From contig CAJSYZ010000001.1 of NCBI GenBank assembly GCA_910574455.1, forward strand, positions 4,943,424 through 5,007,423: a stretch of 64,000 bases of DNA, written 5' to 3'. A model generated the notes under the pieces. The model saw only the letters and a program-made list of their open reading frames with translations. It had not been told where the DNA came from and made no database searches. The translations under genes and the position numbers were made by a program. Below are positions 45,928-58,284 of this stretch, in pieces. Position 1 is the first letter of the stretch. Each line of letters starts with the position of its first letter. Source of the stretch: Trichaptum fuscoviolaceum. Lineage: Eukaryota > Basidiomycota > Agaricomycetes > Hymenochaetales > Trichaptaceae.

Positions 45928-46084
45928 TTCAAACTTCAAAGAGTTATTATCATTGACATTACATACTAAACAGTACATTACTTACTTGACTGTGTTGAAA
46001 TATGAAGATCGTAAGAGAGTGAAAGTTAGATAGTACGGTGAAGAATATATGCGGTACATTAACGAAAGGGCAGGTTCATAGACG

Positions 46085-46320
46085 GTATACACTTATAAGC
46101 ATTCTGATTGGCTAGAATGTGCTAAACTTAAAATTTAAACGTAAAGAACTTCGTACAGGTGTTACCGAACATCTGCGATCATGACGATGTTTTGCAGATG
46201 TTCTGCGGATATTCTGCAGACGTTCTGCAGGACAACTATAAACACTCCAATTGGCTAGAATAAATTTATCTTACAGTTTAAACGCACATACCTTCGTATA
46301 GGTGTCCCCGAAAAACTTGA
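46085..46320. repeat. Diverged tandem duplication, about 143 bp
   Basis: ataagcattctgattggctagaat near 46095 is repeated as ataaacactccaattggctagaat near 46238. The following text also matches: tttaaacgtaaagaacttcgtacaggtgtt against tttaaacgcacataccttcgtataggtgtc. Non-coding. Confidence 0.65.
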
Positions 46321-46440
46321 TTCATGCAGGTGTTTTGCATAAGTTCTGCATAAGTTCTGCATAAGTTCTGAAGAAGTTCTGAAGAAGTTCTGAAGAAGTT
46401 CTGAAGAAGTTCTGAAGAAGTTCTGCACACATTGTGCAGA
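46321..46440. repeat. 11-bp microsatellite at the gypsy copy 2 insertion site
   Basis: About ten units of an 11-base word, first aagttctgcat then aagttctgaag. The array resumes beyond the gypsy element at 53151-53185 as ttctgcagatg units, so gypsy copy 2 landed in this simple repeat. Confidence 0.8.
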
Positions 46441-47258
46441 TGTCGAGATCCCAGGCTCCTTTTCTCATTTCCCGCACTTTCCCGCCAAGGATCCCGACAT
46501 GAGCAGACAAACCCGCGGGGAGAATCCCGCCATTGGATTCCCCGCGCGAAACCTCATTCCCGAATCGCACGATCCCATGCTCACGTGACTTATCCCGCAC
46601 CACCGTCCCGGCTACCATGCACGCATACACACACTCACTTACGACGACCCGCCACGGCACACGTACATTCACTTATCAACATACGCTCATTAATCCGTTA
46701 GTACCTCAAGGTGACGACCTGCAACAGTCTGGCATACCTAGTCTGGCTAGTCGCAGCCCCGGACCGGACGCTGACGTCCACGGACAGGCCGTAGCCATCT
46801 GGAGAGACGGGATAGACATGCCTAGCAGTGCGGTCGTAGCATGTATCGTTTGTAGTAGATAGGTGCGCATTGCGCAAGGACACTTAGCGTAGATTAACTA
46901 TACAGTCTTTACGAAGTAGATAAATAGCTGTAGGCATCGTAAGGAGCACCCCACTTTTGACCTCTTGTGGAGTGCTTCCTTAGGTGCGATCTCTCTCTTT
47001 TCTCCTGTGTAGTTAGTTGCGCAATACTTACTTGTGGAGTGCTTCCTTAGGGATCCGCTTACTGGACGTTCAAAGCAGTGAAGAGTCCTAGCTGGCCTTG
47101 AGAATCCCGCGACGCGCCTGGACAGAATCCCGCGCGTTTCCCGCCTGAATTCCCACGCTCGTTCCCAGTCGCGAATCCAGATTCCCGAACGCGGGTTCTT
47201 GTCGCGAATTCCAGTTTCCCGAAACTGTTTCCCGCTACAATTCCCGACGGTCGTAACA
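46441..47258 (+). repeat. LTR (5' LTR of gypsy copy 2)
   Basis: 818 bp, TGTCGAG...GTAACA. It should contain the element's promoter. The first possible primer-site TGG follows at 47274. Confidence 0.95.
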
Positions 47259-47347
47259 TTAGGTCAAAAGTCCTGGCTCACCGCCGCTCGGACTCGACAC
47301 CCTCACGCTCTTTACTTCTACCCCCGCACCCGTACCGCCGACCAGCG

Positions 47348-48556
47348 ATGTCGTCCCACCAGGAATGGGGAGGACTCGCAGATACCTTCGCTTTCCCGTC
47401 CCCGAGCTCCTCGATGGAGGAAGACAAACTCCAGCCCATCCTTGATCGCCTCGACACCCTCGAAAAACGCTACTCCAAGCTAGTCAACGAACACAATCAG
47501 GTTCAGAACACAGTCGCCCAGCTCAAGCACGCCAACCGGGCGTTAGAAGCCCAAATCGCGAGCCAGCCCGCCTCCCCGTCTGGGGGCGGAGCAGGGCTCA
47601 AGATGAAGCTTCCCGACACCTTCGAAGGCGAACGAGCCAAGCTGGAGAACTGGATTCACCAGATTAAGCTCTACCTGTTCGGACAACATCCGGGACTAGA
47701 CGAAACCCGCAAGGTCGCATTCGCTCTGATGCTACTGCGGGGGCCGGCGCAAGACTGGGCACGACCTATTCTAGATCGACTCCAGGACATCCCGACACCG
47801 CCAGAAGCCGCCAGCCTGGAGGCCCTGTTCACCGCCCTTCGCGCCTCTTACGGAGAAATCGATGCAGACAAAGCCGCAGCCGACAAGCTGATGCGCCTAC
47901 GCCAGACAGGAACGGTCGCCGAGTTTGCGTCGCAATTCCGTGCCCTCCAAGCCCTCACCGGGTGGCCCAAGGACGCAACAACGGATGTCATCTACCTCGA
48001 CATGTTCCGGAAGGGACTCAAAGACCAGGTTCGCCAGCACATCGCCAGCACAGAGGCGAAGGATATGAAATTCGATGCCTACGTCAATTGGGTTTCCGAG
48101 ACGGACGAGAAGCTAAGGCTCGCACACGCCTATGGACCAGTATCAAAGCCAGCGGCTACGCCCCGAAGCAATCCCGGCACCACTAGCTCAGCGCCGCGTA
48201 CGATCCCGACTGCGGGCGCAAGCTCGACGAAGGATCCCAACGCAATGGAGATTGACAGGGTGCGCCGGGAGCGCAGGAGTAAGGGACTATGCTACTACTG
48301 CGGAGAGAAAGACCATTTAGTGAGCGATTGCCCAACGCGACCGCCAACCCGAAACCTAAAGGCTACGAAATCCACGTCCCCGTCGAGCCCATCGCCCCCC
48401 GCGCTCCAGTCGTTCGAAGAAACGCTCAAACGTATGGCGGAACAGTACGTCCAGAATGTGCAGCAGTCCGTGCTACAGAACGCATTCGCCGCCATGACGC
48501 CCGCCGCCAAGAACGTTCACAATCCCGAAGCCCCACCCCCAGCGGATTTTCAGTAG
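47348..48556 (+). CDS. gag: Gypsy copy 2 Gag
   Basis: 402 residues, starting 90 bases after the LTR. N-terminal coiled coil, Retrotrans_gag-type domain and CCHC knuckle at 48290-48331 (CYYCGEKDHLVSDC). It differs from copy 1 at only a few residues (for example GERAK against GKRAK, and LFTALRAS against LFAALRAS). The stop TAG at 48554-48556 lies 4 bases after the frameshift heptamer. Confidence 0.92.
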   Translation: MSSHQEWGGLADTFAFPSPSSSMEEDKLQPILDRLDTLEKRYSKLVNEHNQVQNTVAQLKHANRALEAQIASQPASPSGGGAGLKMKLPDTFEGERAKLENWIHQIKLYLFGQHPGLDETRKVAFALMLLRGPAQDWARPILDRLQDIPTPPEAASLEALFTALRASYGEIDADKAAADKLMRLRQTGTVAEFASQFRALQALTGWPKDATTDVIYLDMFRKGLKDQVRQHIASTEAKDMKFDAYVNWVSETDEKLRLAHAYGPVSKPAATPRSNPGTTSSAPRTIPTAGASSTKDPNAMEIDRVRRERRSKGLCYYCGEKDHLVSDCPTRPPTRNLKATKSTSPSSPSPPALQSFEETLKRMAEQYVQNVQQSVLQNAFAAMTPAAKNVHNPEAPPPADFQ

Positions 48557-48589
48557 GGTCGTATTGCTCAGTCGCGCCCTATACGACCC
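48544..48589 (+). promoter_or_regulatory. -1 ribosomal frameshift signal at the gag stop
   Basis: G GAT TTT (48544-48550) lies in the gag register X XXY YYZ. Then come 5 spacer bases CAGTA and a 9-bp perfect stem GGGTCGTAT (48556-48564)/ATACGACCC (48581-48589) with a 16-base loop. A -1 slip there joins Gag to the pol frame (GFSVGSYCS...). GGATTTT is a known slippery heptamer in RCNMV-type plant viruses. Confidence 0.78.
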
Positions 48590-51500
48590 AACCGCCCTTG
48601 TGGCCGAAGAACTCTCTTAATAATGGTCCCTTGTACTTAACCATCTCTACAATAGACCGTCGTCTTCGACGACATTTGAAGTTCCCGGTACAGGTTAGCG
48701 ACGGAAAAACGGATGCCTTAGCCACAGTAATGTTAGACAGCGGTGCGTCGGGAACTTTCATAAATTCCCGCTACGTTTCGCGACACGGACTCCAGACCCG
48801 GGACTTGGTAATCCCGATACTTTTGCGCAACGCAGACAATTCCCCGAACGCGATTGGACGCATCACCAAGGAAGTAGTCCTCAACGTCGAGATGAAGGGA
48901 CACTTAGAACAGTTGACCATGGCCGTCGCGGATATTGGCGACGACGATATTATCATGGGGATCGACTGGTTGCGGCACCATAACCCAACCATTGACTGGA
49001 CCAACGATGTGGTCGATCTCAACCGCTGCCCGCCTCAGTGTGACAACCAGCAACGCCTGGTCCCGCTTCCCCGCCTCGCCATAGCAGAAGAAGTCGAGAC
49101 CCCCTGGGGGCCCGACAGGACCCAGGCCGAATGGGAAGCTGTCCCACCAGGATTTCGGTACTCAGAAAAATATTGGGACCAGTACCACGACGCTGAATCC
49201 TACTTCGTCACGACGGACGACCATTTCGCGTACAAAATTGCCGCCTCGTACACCCACTCCCAGGCCATCGCTGAGAAGTCAGCAGTGAAGGAAGGCGAGA
49301 AAACCTTCGAGGAACTAGTTCCCCCCGAATTTCGTGAGTTTGCCGACGTTTTCTCGAAAGTTGAATCCGAAAGGCTTCCACTACGCAAGCCGTATGATCA
49401 CGCCATAGATTTAGAACCCGGGAAGGTTCCCCCCTACAGCAAAATCTATCCGTTGGCCCCGGCCGAACGCGACGCCCTTCGCGAATTCGTTGACGAAAAC
49501 CTGCGCAAAGGGTACATACGACCTTCGAAATCCCCTGCAGCGGCTCCCGTCTTCTTTATCAAGAAAAAGGACGGAACCTTGCGCATGGTAGTCGATTACC
49601 GACGACTGAACGATATCACGGTCAAGAATCGATACCCGCTTCCCCTCACGATGGAACTCGTAGACGCACTGCAAAAGGCGAAGGTTTTCACGACGTTAGA
49701 TTTGCGATGGGGCTACCACAACGTGCGACTGAAGCAAGGCGACGAGTGGAAGGCTGCATTTCGGACTCAGGCAGGACATTTCGAACCAACGGTGATGACA
49801 TTCGGGCTCACGAATGCCCCAGCGACCTTCCAGCACATGATGAACGATATCTTCAAAGACCTCATTGGAGTATACGTGATCATCTATCTTGACGACTTGC
49901 TAATCTTTTCCGAAGATGAATCGCAGCACGATGAACACGTACGGGAAGTCCTTAAACGGCTACGCGAAAACGACTTGTTCTGCAAACCCGAAAAGTGCAA
50001 ATTCAAACAGACTTCTGTCGAGTATCTCGGGATGATTATTTCGCGGGAAAGGTGGCGATGGATCCCGCCAAGGTACAGGCGGTCCTCGACTGGCCTACCC
50101 CGAAAAAGGTGAAAGACATTCAAGCCTTCCTCGGGTTCGCGAATTTCTATCGACGCTTCATTCGGGATTTCTCGCACATCGTCAAACCGCTCACGACGCT
50201 GCTGAAGAAGGACGTTCGCTGGGCCTGGACAGAAAACCAGCAGTTCGCTTTCGACTATCTCAAGCGCATGTTCACGACCGCCCCCGTCCTGATGATGCCA
50301 GACATGTCGCGACAATTCATCGTGGAATGCGATGCCTCTGATTTCGCGACCGGCGCGGTCTTGTCCCAGGAAGGCGACGACGGGCTGATACATCCGGTCG
50401 CCTTTTTCTCGAAATCCCTCAACGATGCGGAACGCAACTACGAGATTTATGACAAGGAGCTACTCGCGATTATTAGAGCTCTTGACGAGTGGCGACATTA
50501 TCTCGAAGGTGCGAGTCATAAACTCGATATCGTGTCTGACCACAAGAATCTGCTATATTTCTCTGAATCCCGAACGCTGATGCGACGCCAAGCCCGGTGG
50601 AGTCTGTTCCTCACTCGCTTCGACTTTACGATTCGCCATCGCCCAGGGCGACTCGGGGGCAAACCCGACGCCATGTCACGACGCGTCGATCTTCAACCCG
50701 AAGGCGAAGACAACACGGGACGGACCCTCTTGACCCCCGAAATGTTTCGACTAAAAGCAATTCGTCGGGGAATGACACAGGTACACGGGGATCAGGCCCT
50801 CCTACGACGCATTCATAAGTCAGATCAGTATGAAGACGAACTGGTGGACGCAATCGAGTTGGTCAAGTCCAAGGCGCCTCGAGTCCTGACCAAGGAACTT
50901 GAGGACTGGAGCACCGAGGAAGGCCTCATCCTGTACCAGGGTAAGGTTTACGTCCCGAAAGACGAGACCATTCGCCGGGACGTGGTGAAGACTTACCACG
51001 ACAGTCTCCCCGCCGGACATCCTGGACGTTGGAAAACGTTTGAGATGGTAAGCCGCAACTACTGGTGGCCCGGGATGTCTAACTTCGTAGAACGATACGT
51101 TTCGGGATGCGATACCTGCGCACGCACGAAGAACCGATCCCAACGCCCGGTAGGACTCCTGCAACCGAACGAAATCCCGCAGGGCCCCTGGCAGGCGATT
51201 TCGTGCGATTTCATCACCCAGCTCCCCCGATCTGAGGATTACGACGCAATTTTCGTGGTGGTCGACCGTCTCACCAAGCAAGCGCATTTTATCCCGACCA
51301 CGTCTGATGTCGATGCACCGGAAACTGCAGAACTCTTCCTGCAACACGTCTGGAAGCTGCATGGAACCCCCCGCCAGATCATATCCGACCGAGGACCACA
51401 GTTTGTCGCGCAGTTCATGAAAGCCCTTTTTGCCCGACTCGGTATCAAGGGTACCACGTCGACTGCGTATCACCCGCAGACGGATGGGCAAACCGAAAGG

Positions 51501-52475
51501 GTAAACCAAGAGCTGGAACAATATTTACGGGCTTTCATAGATACACGACAAGAAAACTGGGCCGGATTACTCCCAATGGCAGAGTTCGCGCACAACACGA
51601 AAGCGCACGCGGCAACACGACAATCCCCGTTCGCGCTTGTCTACGGCTACAATCCCGAATTCACGATTGCCCCGAGCGACGGCCTGTCCACGGTCCCCGC
51701 CGCGGACGCACGACTACAGGAGCTTCAGCAGGCACAGGAAGAGGCAAGAGCGGCTTTGGAGGTTGCGGCAGAGCGCATGAAGCAGCACTACGATCAGGCC
51801 CGGAACGAGGCCCCGCAGTACGCAGTCGGGGATAAAGTCTGGCTCGAGGCGACGAACGTTCGGCGACCAGGAGCGCGCAAATTATTACCGAAACGACTAG
51901 GGCCGTATAAAGTGAAGGCAAAGCTAAGTGACCTCACCTACAAACTCGAACTCCCCGCGTCGCTGAAGATTCATCCCGTATTTCACGTATCGCTGCTCTC
52001 GCCATACCACGAAGACGACATTCCCGGTCGAACGCAACCCCCGCCGCCCCCAGTCGAAGTAGAAGGAGATCTGGAGTACGAGGTGGAAGAGGTACTGGAT
52101 GCTAGACGGTTTAGACGGAGATTTGAATATTTGGTACGATGGAAGGGATATTCGAGCGCGGAAGATACATGGATTCCCGCAAAGGATATGGGTAATGCAA
52201 AGGCTAAAATTCGCAGTTTCTATCGAAAACACCCGGACGCCCCTCGAGAAGTCAACGCTATCGAGCTCTGTGACCTGAGCAAGATTCAAGCTTGGCGCCC
52301 CGGAGTTGCGCCTTTGGAGGGGGGTAATGTCGAGATCCCAGGCTCCTTTTCTCATTTCCCGCACTTTCCCGCCAAGGATCCCGACATGAGCAGACAAACC
52401 CGCGGGGAGAATCCCGCCATTGGATTCCCCGCGCGAAACCTCATTCCCGAATCGCACGATCCCATGCTCACGTGA
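48550..52475 (+). pseudogene. pol: Gypsy copy 2 pol polyprotein, one frame break
   Basis: From the frameshift point: protease (LDSGASGTF near 48733), reverse transcriptase with YLDD at 49885-49896, RNase H (ECDASDFATG near 50330), an integrase with zinc-binding region (51010-51130), the D,D(35)E core (about 51200-51520), a GPY/F-like region (RRPGARKLLPKRLGPY) and a chromodomain (about 52085-52235, RWKGYSSAEDTWIP). Chromodomains steer integration to modified chromatin. A single missing base after 50044 (tcgcggg against tcgcaggg in copy 1) breaks the frame in the reverse transcriptase just after MIIS. The remaining frame is open to 52475, 148 bases into the 3' LTR, with the polypurine tract inside the coding sequence. 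Confidence 0.92.
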
Positions 52476-53145
52476 CTTATCCCGCACCACCGTCCCGGCT
52501 ACCATGCACGCATACACACACTCACTTACGACGACCCGCCACGGCACACGTACATTCACTTATCAACATACGCTCATTAATCCGTTAGTACCTCAAGGTG
52601 ACGACCTGCAACAGTCTGGCATACCTAGTCTGGCTAGTCGCGGCCCCGGACCGGACGCTGACGTCCACGGACAGGCCGTAGCCATCTGGAGAGATGGGAT
52701 AGACATGCCTAGCAGTGCGGTCGTAGCATGTATCGTTTGTAGTAGATAGGTGCGCATTGCGCAAGGACACTTAGCGTAGATTAACTATACAGTCTTTACG
52801 AAGTAGATAAATAGCTGTAGGCATCGTAAGGAGCACCCCACTTTTGACCTCTTGTGGAGTGCTTCCTTAGGTGCGATCTCTCTCTTTTCTCCTGTGTAGT
52901 TAGTTGCGCAATACTTACTTGTGGAGTGCTTCCTTAGGGATCCGCTTACTGGATGTTCAAAGCAGTGAAGAGTCCTAGCTGGCCTTGAGAATCCCGCGAC
53001 GCGCCTGGACAGAATCCCGCGCGTTTCCCGCCTGAATTCCCACGCTCGTTCCCAGTCGCGAATCCAGATTCCCGAACGCGGGTTCTTGTCGCGAATTCCA
53101 GTTTCCCGAAACTGTTTCCCGCTACAATTCCCGACGGTCGTAACA
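52328..53145 (+). repeat. LTR (3' LTR of gypsy copy 2)
   Basis: 818 bp, preceded directly by the polypurine tract ggaggggggtaa (52316-52327). It contains the last 49 codons of pol. Confidence 0.95.
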
Positions 53146-53407
53146 GCAGAAGTTCTGCAGATGTTCTGCAGATGTTCAGAACTTCAGGAATGGTAATAGT
53201 GGAGGATCTTCGTGGCGTTGCCTCGTTCACGAAGTCGTCAATCGTGAAAAAATTCAGTCATTCCTTCTCTCTCGTACGTTGACTGGCTCTTTTAGAGTGA
53301 AGTAATCTTGCTTTATATTAAGTTTCAAAATGTAAGTATATGTTTAATATCCCTAATAAATTTTAGACGTAATTAAAAGCACTCTAGTCACAGTTATCGG
53401 AAAGAGG

Positions 53408-56382
53408 ATGCCACCTAGGAGGTTTCAAGTCCCGGAACAACACCTTCAAGGTGTTGGCAACAAAGGGCAAGCTTTTATGTCAGTATACATCTCAATGTTA
53501 TCGTAACAAGAATTACTTATTAAATAGCTTACATTAGATCATCTACGCCGGACTACAGCTCTTCATCGCAGTACTGCGAGACCCCTAGTACATCACGAAA
53601 CGACGGTCGGTCGGACCCTCCTTTATGGAGTCAAACCCTAGACGACCCTCAATCAATTTCAGTAACACCACAGAACGAACAGAATTCTGGTATTACTCAT
53701 TATGATTTATTTCCACCATTTATTTCAAATGAACCTGGGTCCGAAGACGGAATCAATCCTTCGTTGGGGCACACTCACTACAATGGTCTTATGCCATATG
53801 TAGACTATTCGAGCCAAAATCAGCCCGATGTACTTCACGAACAAGTCATTCTCACTCCCAGCATACAATATGGAGGGGGAGATGAAAGTGAGAGGACATA
53901 CATTACTCCGGACCCTAATACACGCGAAATCGTCTATAATCGTCGCGTATCCATCGAAGGACCTCTTCCTGGGTCGTCTCCGTTGTCAGGTTCCAGTGAT
54001 GAAGAAGGAGCTACGAAGGAAGACAGACCAAGTCTAACATCACCTACACCAGCCCCTCGTCAAATCAATGCAGCAAAAGTCGTCCGACAAATGTTTGTTC
54101 GCGTCCAATCTGTCAAAGATAGCAAGGAAGTCGCCAGCAAGAATGTCGACGTCAAGAACTTCGAAGAACTTGAAGAAGGGAAAAGACCTAATGAGGATGG
54201 AAAAGGAAAGAACAAAGCTGGTCAGTAAAGATAAATCAGAGATAATTAGATACTGACTATCTAGTCCACAGAGAACGTGGCATCCGACAAAGATCAGGGT
54301 GAAGAAGTTGACACCAATCTTGCTGTCGGTTTCGACGGTCCTGCGCGAAAGGGTCGTCGGTCGTTGGCAACAAATGCGATCATCAAGGATCTGTCTGAAG
54401 AGATCTCTAACCTTATCATCAGCAGAGCAAAAGAAATTGGCTTAAACTTTACACAAGTTTTCGACCTTGTCAAGGACGCCATAGTGCCGACGAGAAGGCG
54501 AGGAGATAACTACTTCAACAAGTTCCAATATGCGATAACATCAATGAACGGACCGATAGCTCAAGAAGACATACGTGAACAGTATAACGAATTGAAAGCC
54601 AATGACGAGGAATGGAAAGAAGCCGTAGACAATATGCATGCAGCCGCATGCGCTGTTGAAGGGAAGACAACCTTGACCGGCAGAAAGCATGCGCTCGAAT
54701 CTTTGGCTGTTTATCTACAAAAGACTGTAAGTATCATCTTTTCAACCTTTAACTACAGCATCCTCACGTCTTATGTATAAGGTCAAGACGTTTGAGACAG
54801 CCTACGGATTTCAATCGGTTATTTTGTTTGCGGCTGACAATATACGAGTTGATACTCATGACAGTACAACAAGATTGATTGAGTCAACTGCAACTAAAGG
54901 GGTAAATGTCTGGTTTCATATCCGATGTTTCATCACGTACTAAATCAATATGATCTAGTTCTTTCCAAAGAAGCTACACATACCAGATGAGGATATGTTG
55001 CATTATCTACGAGTCCATATTTCGTGAGTTCATCAGTAATAAACTTGATCGGAAACTCACCAAATAATCTCATAGTCAAGTGATTTCTGACGAAGAAATC
55101 AATCAAGTGAACGCCGACAGAAATGAGGATTCAAAAGTCAAAGACAACGCAGAGTCGTCCACAAGATTCGAAATAGCAGCCCCTCTGTTGGAACCAGTCA
55201 CGACTTGCTACACAGATAACAATGAACTGATTGTAGACCTGCCTTCCAACTTTAACATTAGCACCTTAGGTGCGAAAGATATGAGGAAATGGGCAACGCA
55301 CAAAATGGGTTTATTTCTTGGTGAGTTCCACAATAATCACATCACATGAATCAGAACTCACAATCATTGTAGTTCAAAATCATATCCCATTTCGCGGGAA
55401 AGCCGGAGCAATATACAGTACCTTTCCTTGGATGGACCTCGTAAAGAATCTCTATGATCTGCAGATCATGATTATTGGCTGGCCATGCAACGTTCGCCTC
55501 CTTGGCGATGGAAGTCTCAAAAAACAGAGCTTTTCCGGTCTTGAAAAGCAAGAACAATATCAATTTGCCATCGCCTTGCACAAGAACCAGCTAGAAGTAA
55601 TAAAATGGACAAAAGGTTAGTGTTCAATTCCTTGAAAATGATCATCAATTAACCTTTTATTAGCAAATCGTAAATCGCCTTTGCCCATTATTATTCGGAC
55701 CACTCTTACTGCTGATGGGAGCTATTACGAGCTCATTAACAAGAAGAGCATATGGCACGTTAAAGATGAAAATACCCGTATTTGTGTTGCATCAATGCGC
55801 CCCAAGAATGAAGTCGACGAGCCTTCCGATTCAAATTCCAGCGATACAGATGTTTCGAAAGTGAAGATCACTGGCAATAAAGAGGTAACATATTAGCATT
55901 CTATCCTTCATACCACATCTAAACTCGATATCAAATACAGGATACTCCTGCTTCTTCTAAAGGAAATTTTCGTGTAAGTATTGACCTTCTTTTCTAAGAC
56001 GTAGCATATCTTACTCACCACATTATAGGTCAAGAGAGCTGATGATAACGAGGCTTACCCGAATCCATGCAAGCGAAATCGAGAGAGTTATATTCCCGTG
56101 AGCTCTGATGATAATCTTGAGAAATCGCCTTCTGTACCAGATGATCGCGAAAAGCTGGAAAAAAAGAAGGATCAGCCGAAAACCGTTCAAGCCAAACCAA
56201 TGCCAGCAACTCATAATGAACAGGACCTCAATAATCCTTCTACATCTAAGCTTCCCCAAAGTAAGCCAGCCTCCTCTTTCAGATACTGTACCTACTTACC
56301 TAGCTATCTTCTACCATCTCTTCAACCAACAGTTAAAATACGTCAACATACTGCTAAAGCCGGAAAGAAGGTAAGAAGATAA
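53408..56382 (+). CDS. Large unrecognised gene of the KDZ element
   Basis: The start is ATG at 53408 (MPPRRFQVPEQHLQG), followed by an intron from GTCAGT (about 53479) to TTAG (about 53538). Later exons encode a disordered, acidic/Ser-rich N-terminal 200 residues, then a helical region (RKGRRSLATNAIIKDLSEEISNLI without its neighbours, DLVKDAIVPTRRRGDNYFNK). Next are a middle domain (ETAYGFQSVILFAADN, FFPKKLHIPDEDMLHYL) and a compact domain (GKAGAIYSTFPWMDLVKNL, LQIMIIGWPCNVRLLG). It ends in a basic tail at 56382 (QHTAKAGKKVRR). About nine GT-AG introns; no breaks noticed. I do not recognise the family. It lies inside the KDZ ends and points the same way as the transposase, so a role in transposition or as cargo are both possible. 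Confidence 0.6.
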
Positions 56383-58198
56383 AGAAGCTCTTTATATTCT
56401 TCTTCAGTGACAGACACTTTGCTTTTCGTTTCATTTCTTCAAATAAAAAGTCGTAAAACATACCTTCTTGTTCCACTTGTCTTGAACATTATGCCTTCTT
56501 GCGCACTTTTCATGTGCATCTTCCATCCTCGATGTATTATTACTTTAGCTTTAACGTAGTCTCCGAATACTATATTGCGAGTTTTCTTGAAATCTTGTGC
56601 ATAGTATCTTCTCAATTTATGCAGATTTTCCTTAAGGATATATAGCGAGATCATCAGTAGGCCAATTGACCAAAGAGCAAATCAGAATATGGAGATGAAG
56701 CAAGATCAAGATCAAAGAGTGATACGACATAGACTTAACATTCCATATCGGGTACTACTATTACTAATCACTTCAATACCACTTTGATAACATTCTAAGA
56801 CAGACGATTCTTTCTTCTTATATCTACCTTCACTGAACTTTCAGATTCAGTACAATCCATGCTTTCATTCTCAACAAAGCCGTTAACTCAACATATCTCT
56901 GCCTAATTATCTATCAGAGATCTCAATTACCACGAACATCTTACAGATAAGAACCAACTAATATTTCGCAGTAAATCGTAACATCTCCTCCCACACTTTA
57001 CATCAGATGCACTTTAAAGCAGAGTAGCATTTGCTCTCCTATTACAAGCGATTATGATGCATCACTTTATTTCAAATATCAGCTGCATCTCGAAGTTATC
57101 ACGAATATCGTGCACTCTCGGAAACTCCCAAAACAAATGATCGACCGTCCATATTAGGTATGTCAGTTGTTTACATACCAAGCATCTGAATGCTCATTGC
57201 TCATCCCCATCTTCTTCATAGCGTTATAAACCTAATAAAGCCAGATGATGTAGCTCAATATGTTTTATGGCTGCTTATGGCCATAACATATAATGATAAC
57301 CATCTATCACCCTAAAGAGGCTGCTGTTGGCGAATCTCCTATTACATGAAGTAAGCCATCATATATTCCGATAAAGCGTTATTTTCTAACAATCGTATCC
57401 CCTTCATCGTGGCTGTAAAGACAATGTATAGGTCTACTTGAGTATTTAACAGATAAGCGTAAGACTACTTACACTTACTATCTGATAACATAATTGAGGT
57501 ATTTACTCTCTCGTTATTCTTGGTTACAATTCTACTCACTACCCAATTACTTTCCTCTTCTGTTCCACCCCCTCTACCTGTATCATTACGCTATCCTTGA
57601 ATTCCGCATAACACTTTAGCTAGCTACACCGTAAGCATAATTGCCGTACAATATCCCGGTACGCATCATTCTCGCTTTCTCTATTAGTATTCGTCATACT
57701 GATAATTGTTCTACTCTGCTGTATATCTTGCATAACCTTCGTCGCCTCTTAACTATACGTCTTCAATTACAAAACATCTCATTCATCATAACCTAATACT
57801 ATTGATTACTACTCAACATTCAAACTCATCCGCGACTACATCGTCTCCTATGGAACGTCTTCATATTCGAATACTATTCCATTCCATTCATTGGTATGTT
57901 TCTCATCAATATCTATACGCCCTCCAAAATCTAATACATCTCCGTAATCCTCTCTTGCTGCGCTGCTGTGCTATACCACCGTCGATAAACTACGCTTCTC
58001 CGAATATCCTCAACCGTCGTCCTCCCCAATAAACCCGATATCCTATCGTATTTGCATTGCACCACTCATCCTCGCTATACGATTTCCAACTATCCTGAAC
58101 CATCGTCCTCTCGCTCTATTATTTCGCATTCCCGACAACCCGAATATCCTACCACTTTGCAATCCGACTACACGTCCGTCCGTTAACACCTTTAAAAT
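56383..58198. other. Long AT-rich, pyrimidine-rich upstream region
   Basis: 1.8 kb without a convincing gene. A 71-codon minus-strand frame (56654-56439) is open but unsupported. The plus strand becomes strongly C/T-rich towards 58.2 kb, as expected for a long 5' region of mirror gene B, and mirrors the situation upstream of gene A. Confidence 0.45.
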
Positions 58199-58284
58199 GT
58201 ATGTATTCTAATCTTTAATTCATCTTCATCTTCATCTTCATCTTCGTCTTTGTATTCTAAACAATCTCTACACCCTTCAGATCA

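Larger units (their letters stand above)
46441..53145 (+). mobile_element. Ty3/gypsy chromovirus, copy 2 (complete, LTR to LTR)
   Basis: 6,705 bp, the same family and length as copy 1 but opposite in orientation. 818-bp LTRs and a perfect 5-bp duplication GCAGA (46436-46440 and 53146-53150). By eye the LTRs differ at about three positions, all transitions (near 46756/52643, 46806/52693 and 47066/52953), so this copy seems slightly older than copy 1. Only one frame break is seen, in the reverse transcriptase near 50044. Confidence 0.95.

Noticed and set aside
46533..46862. A 109-codon open frame (MDSPRETSF...) present in all four LTRs
   Set aside because: It is conserved only because the LTRs are nearly identical young copies. 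It overlaps regulatory LTR sequence and has no domain.
56439..56654. A 71-codon minus frame convergent with the large KDZ gene
   Set aside because: It is a short single frame in AT-rich DNA without a recognised motif or splice support, so it is not called.
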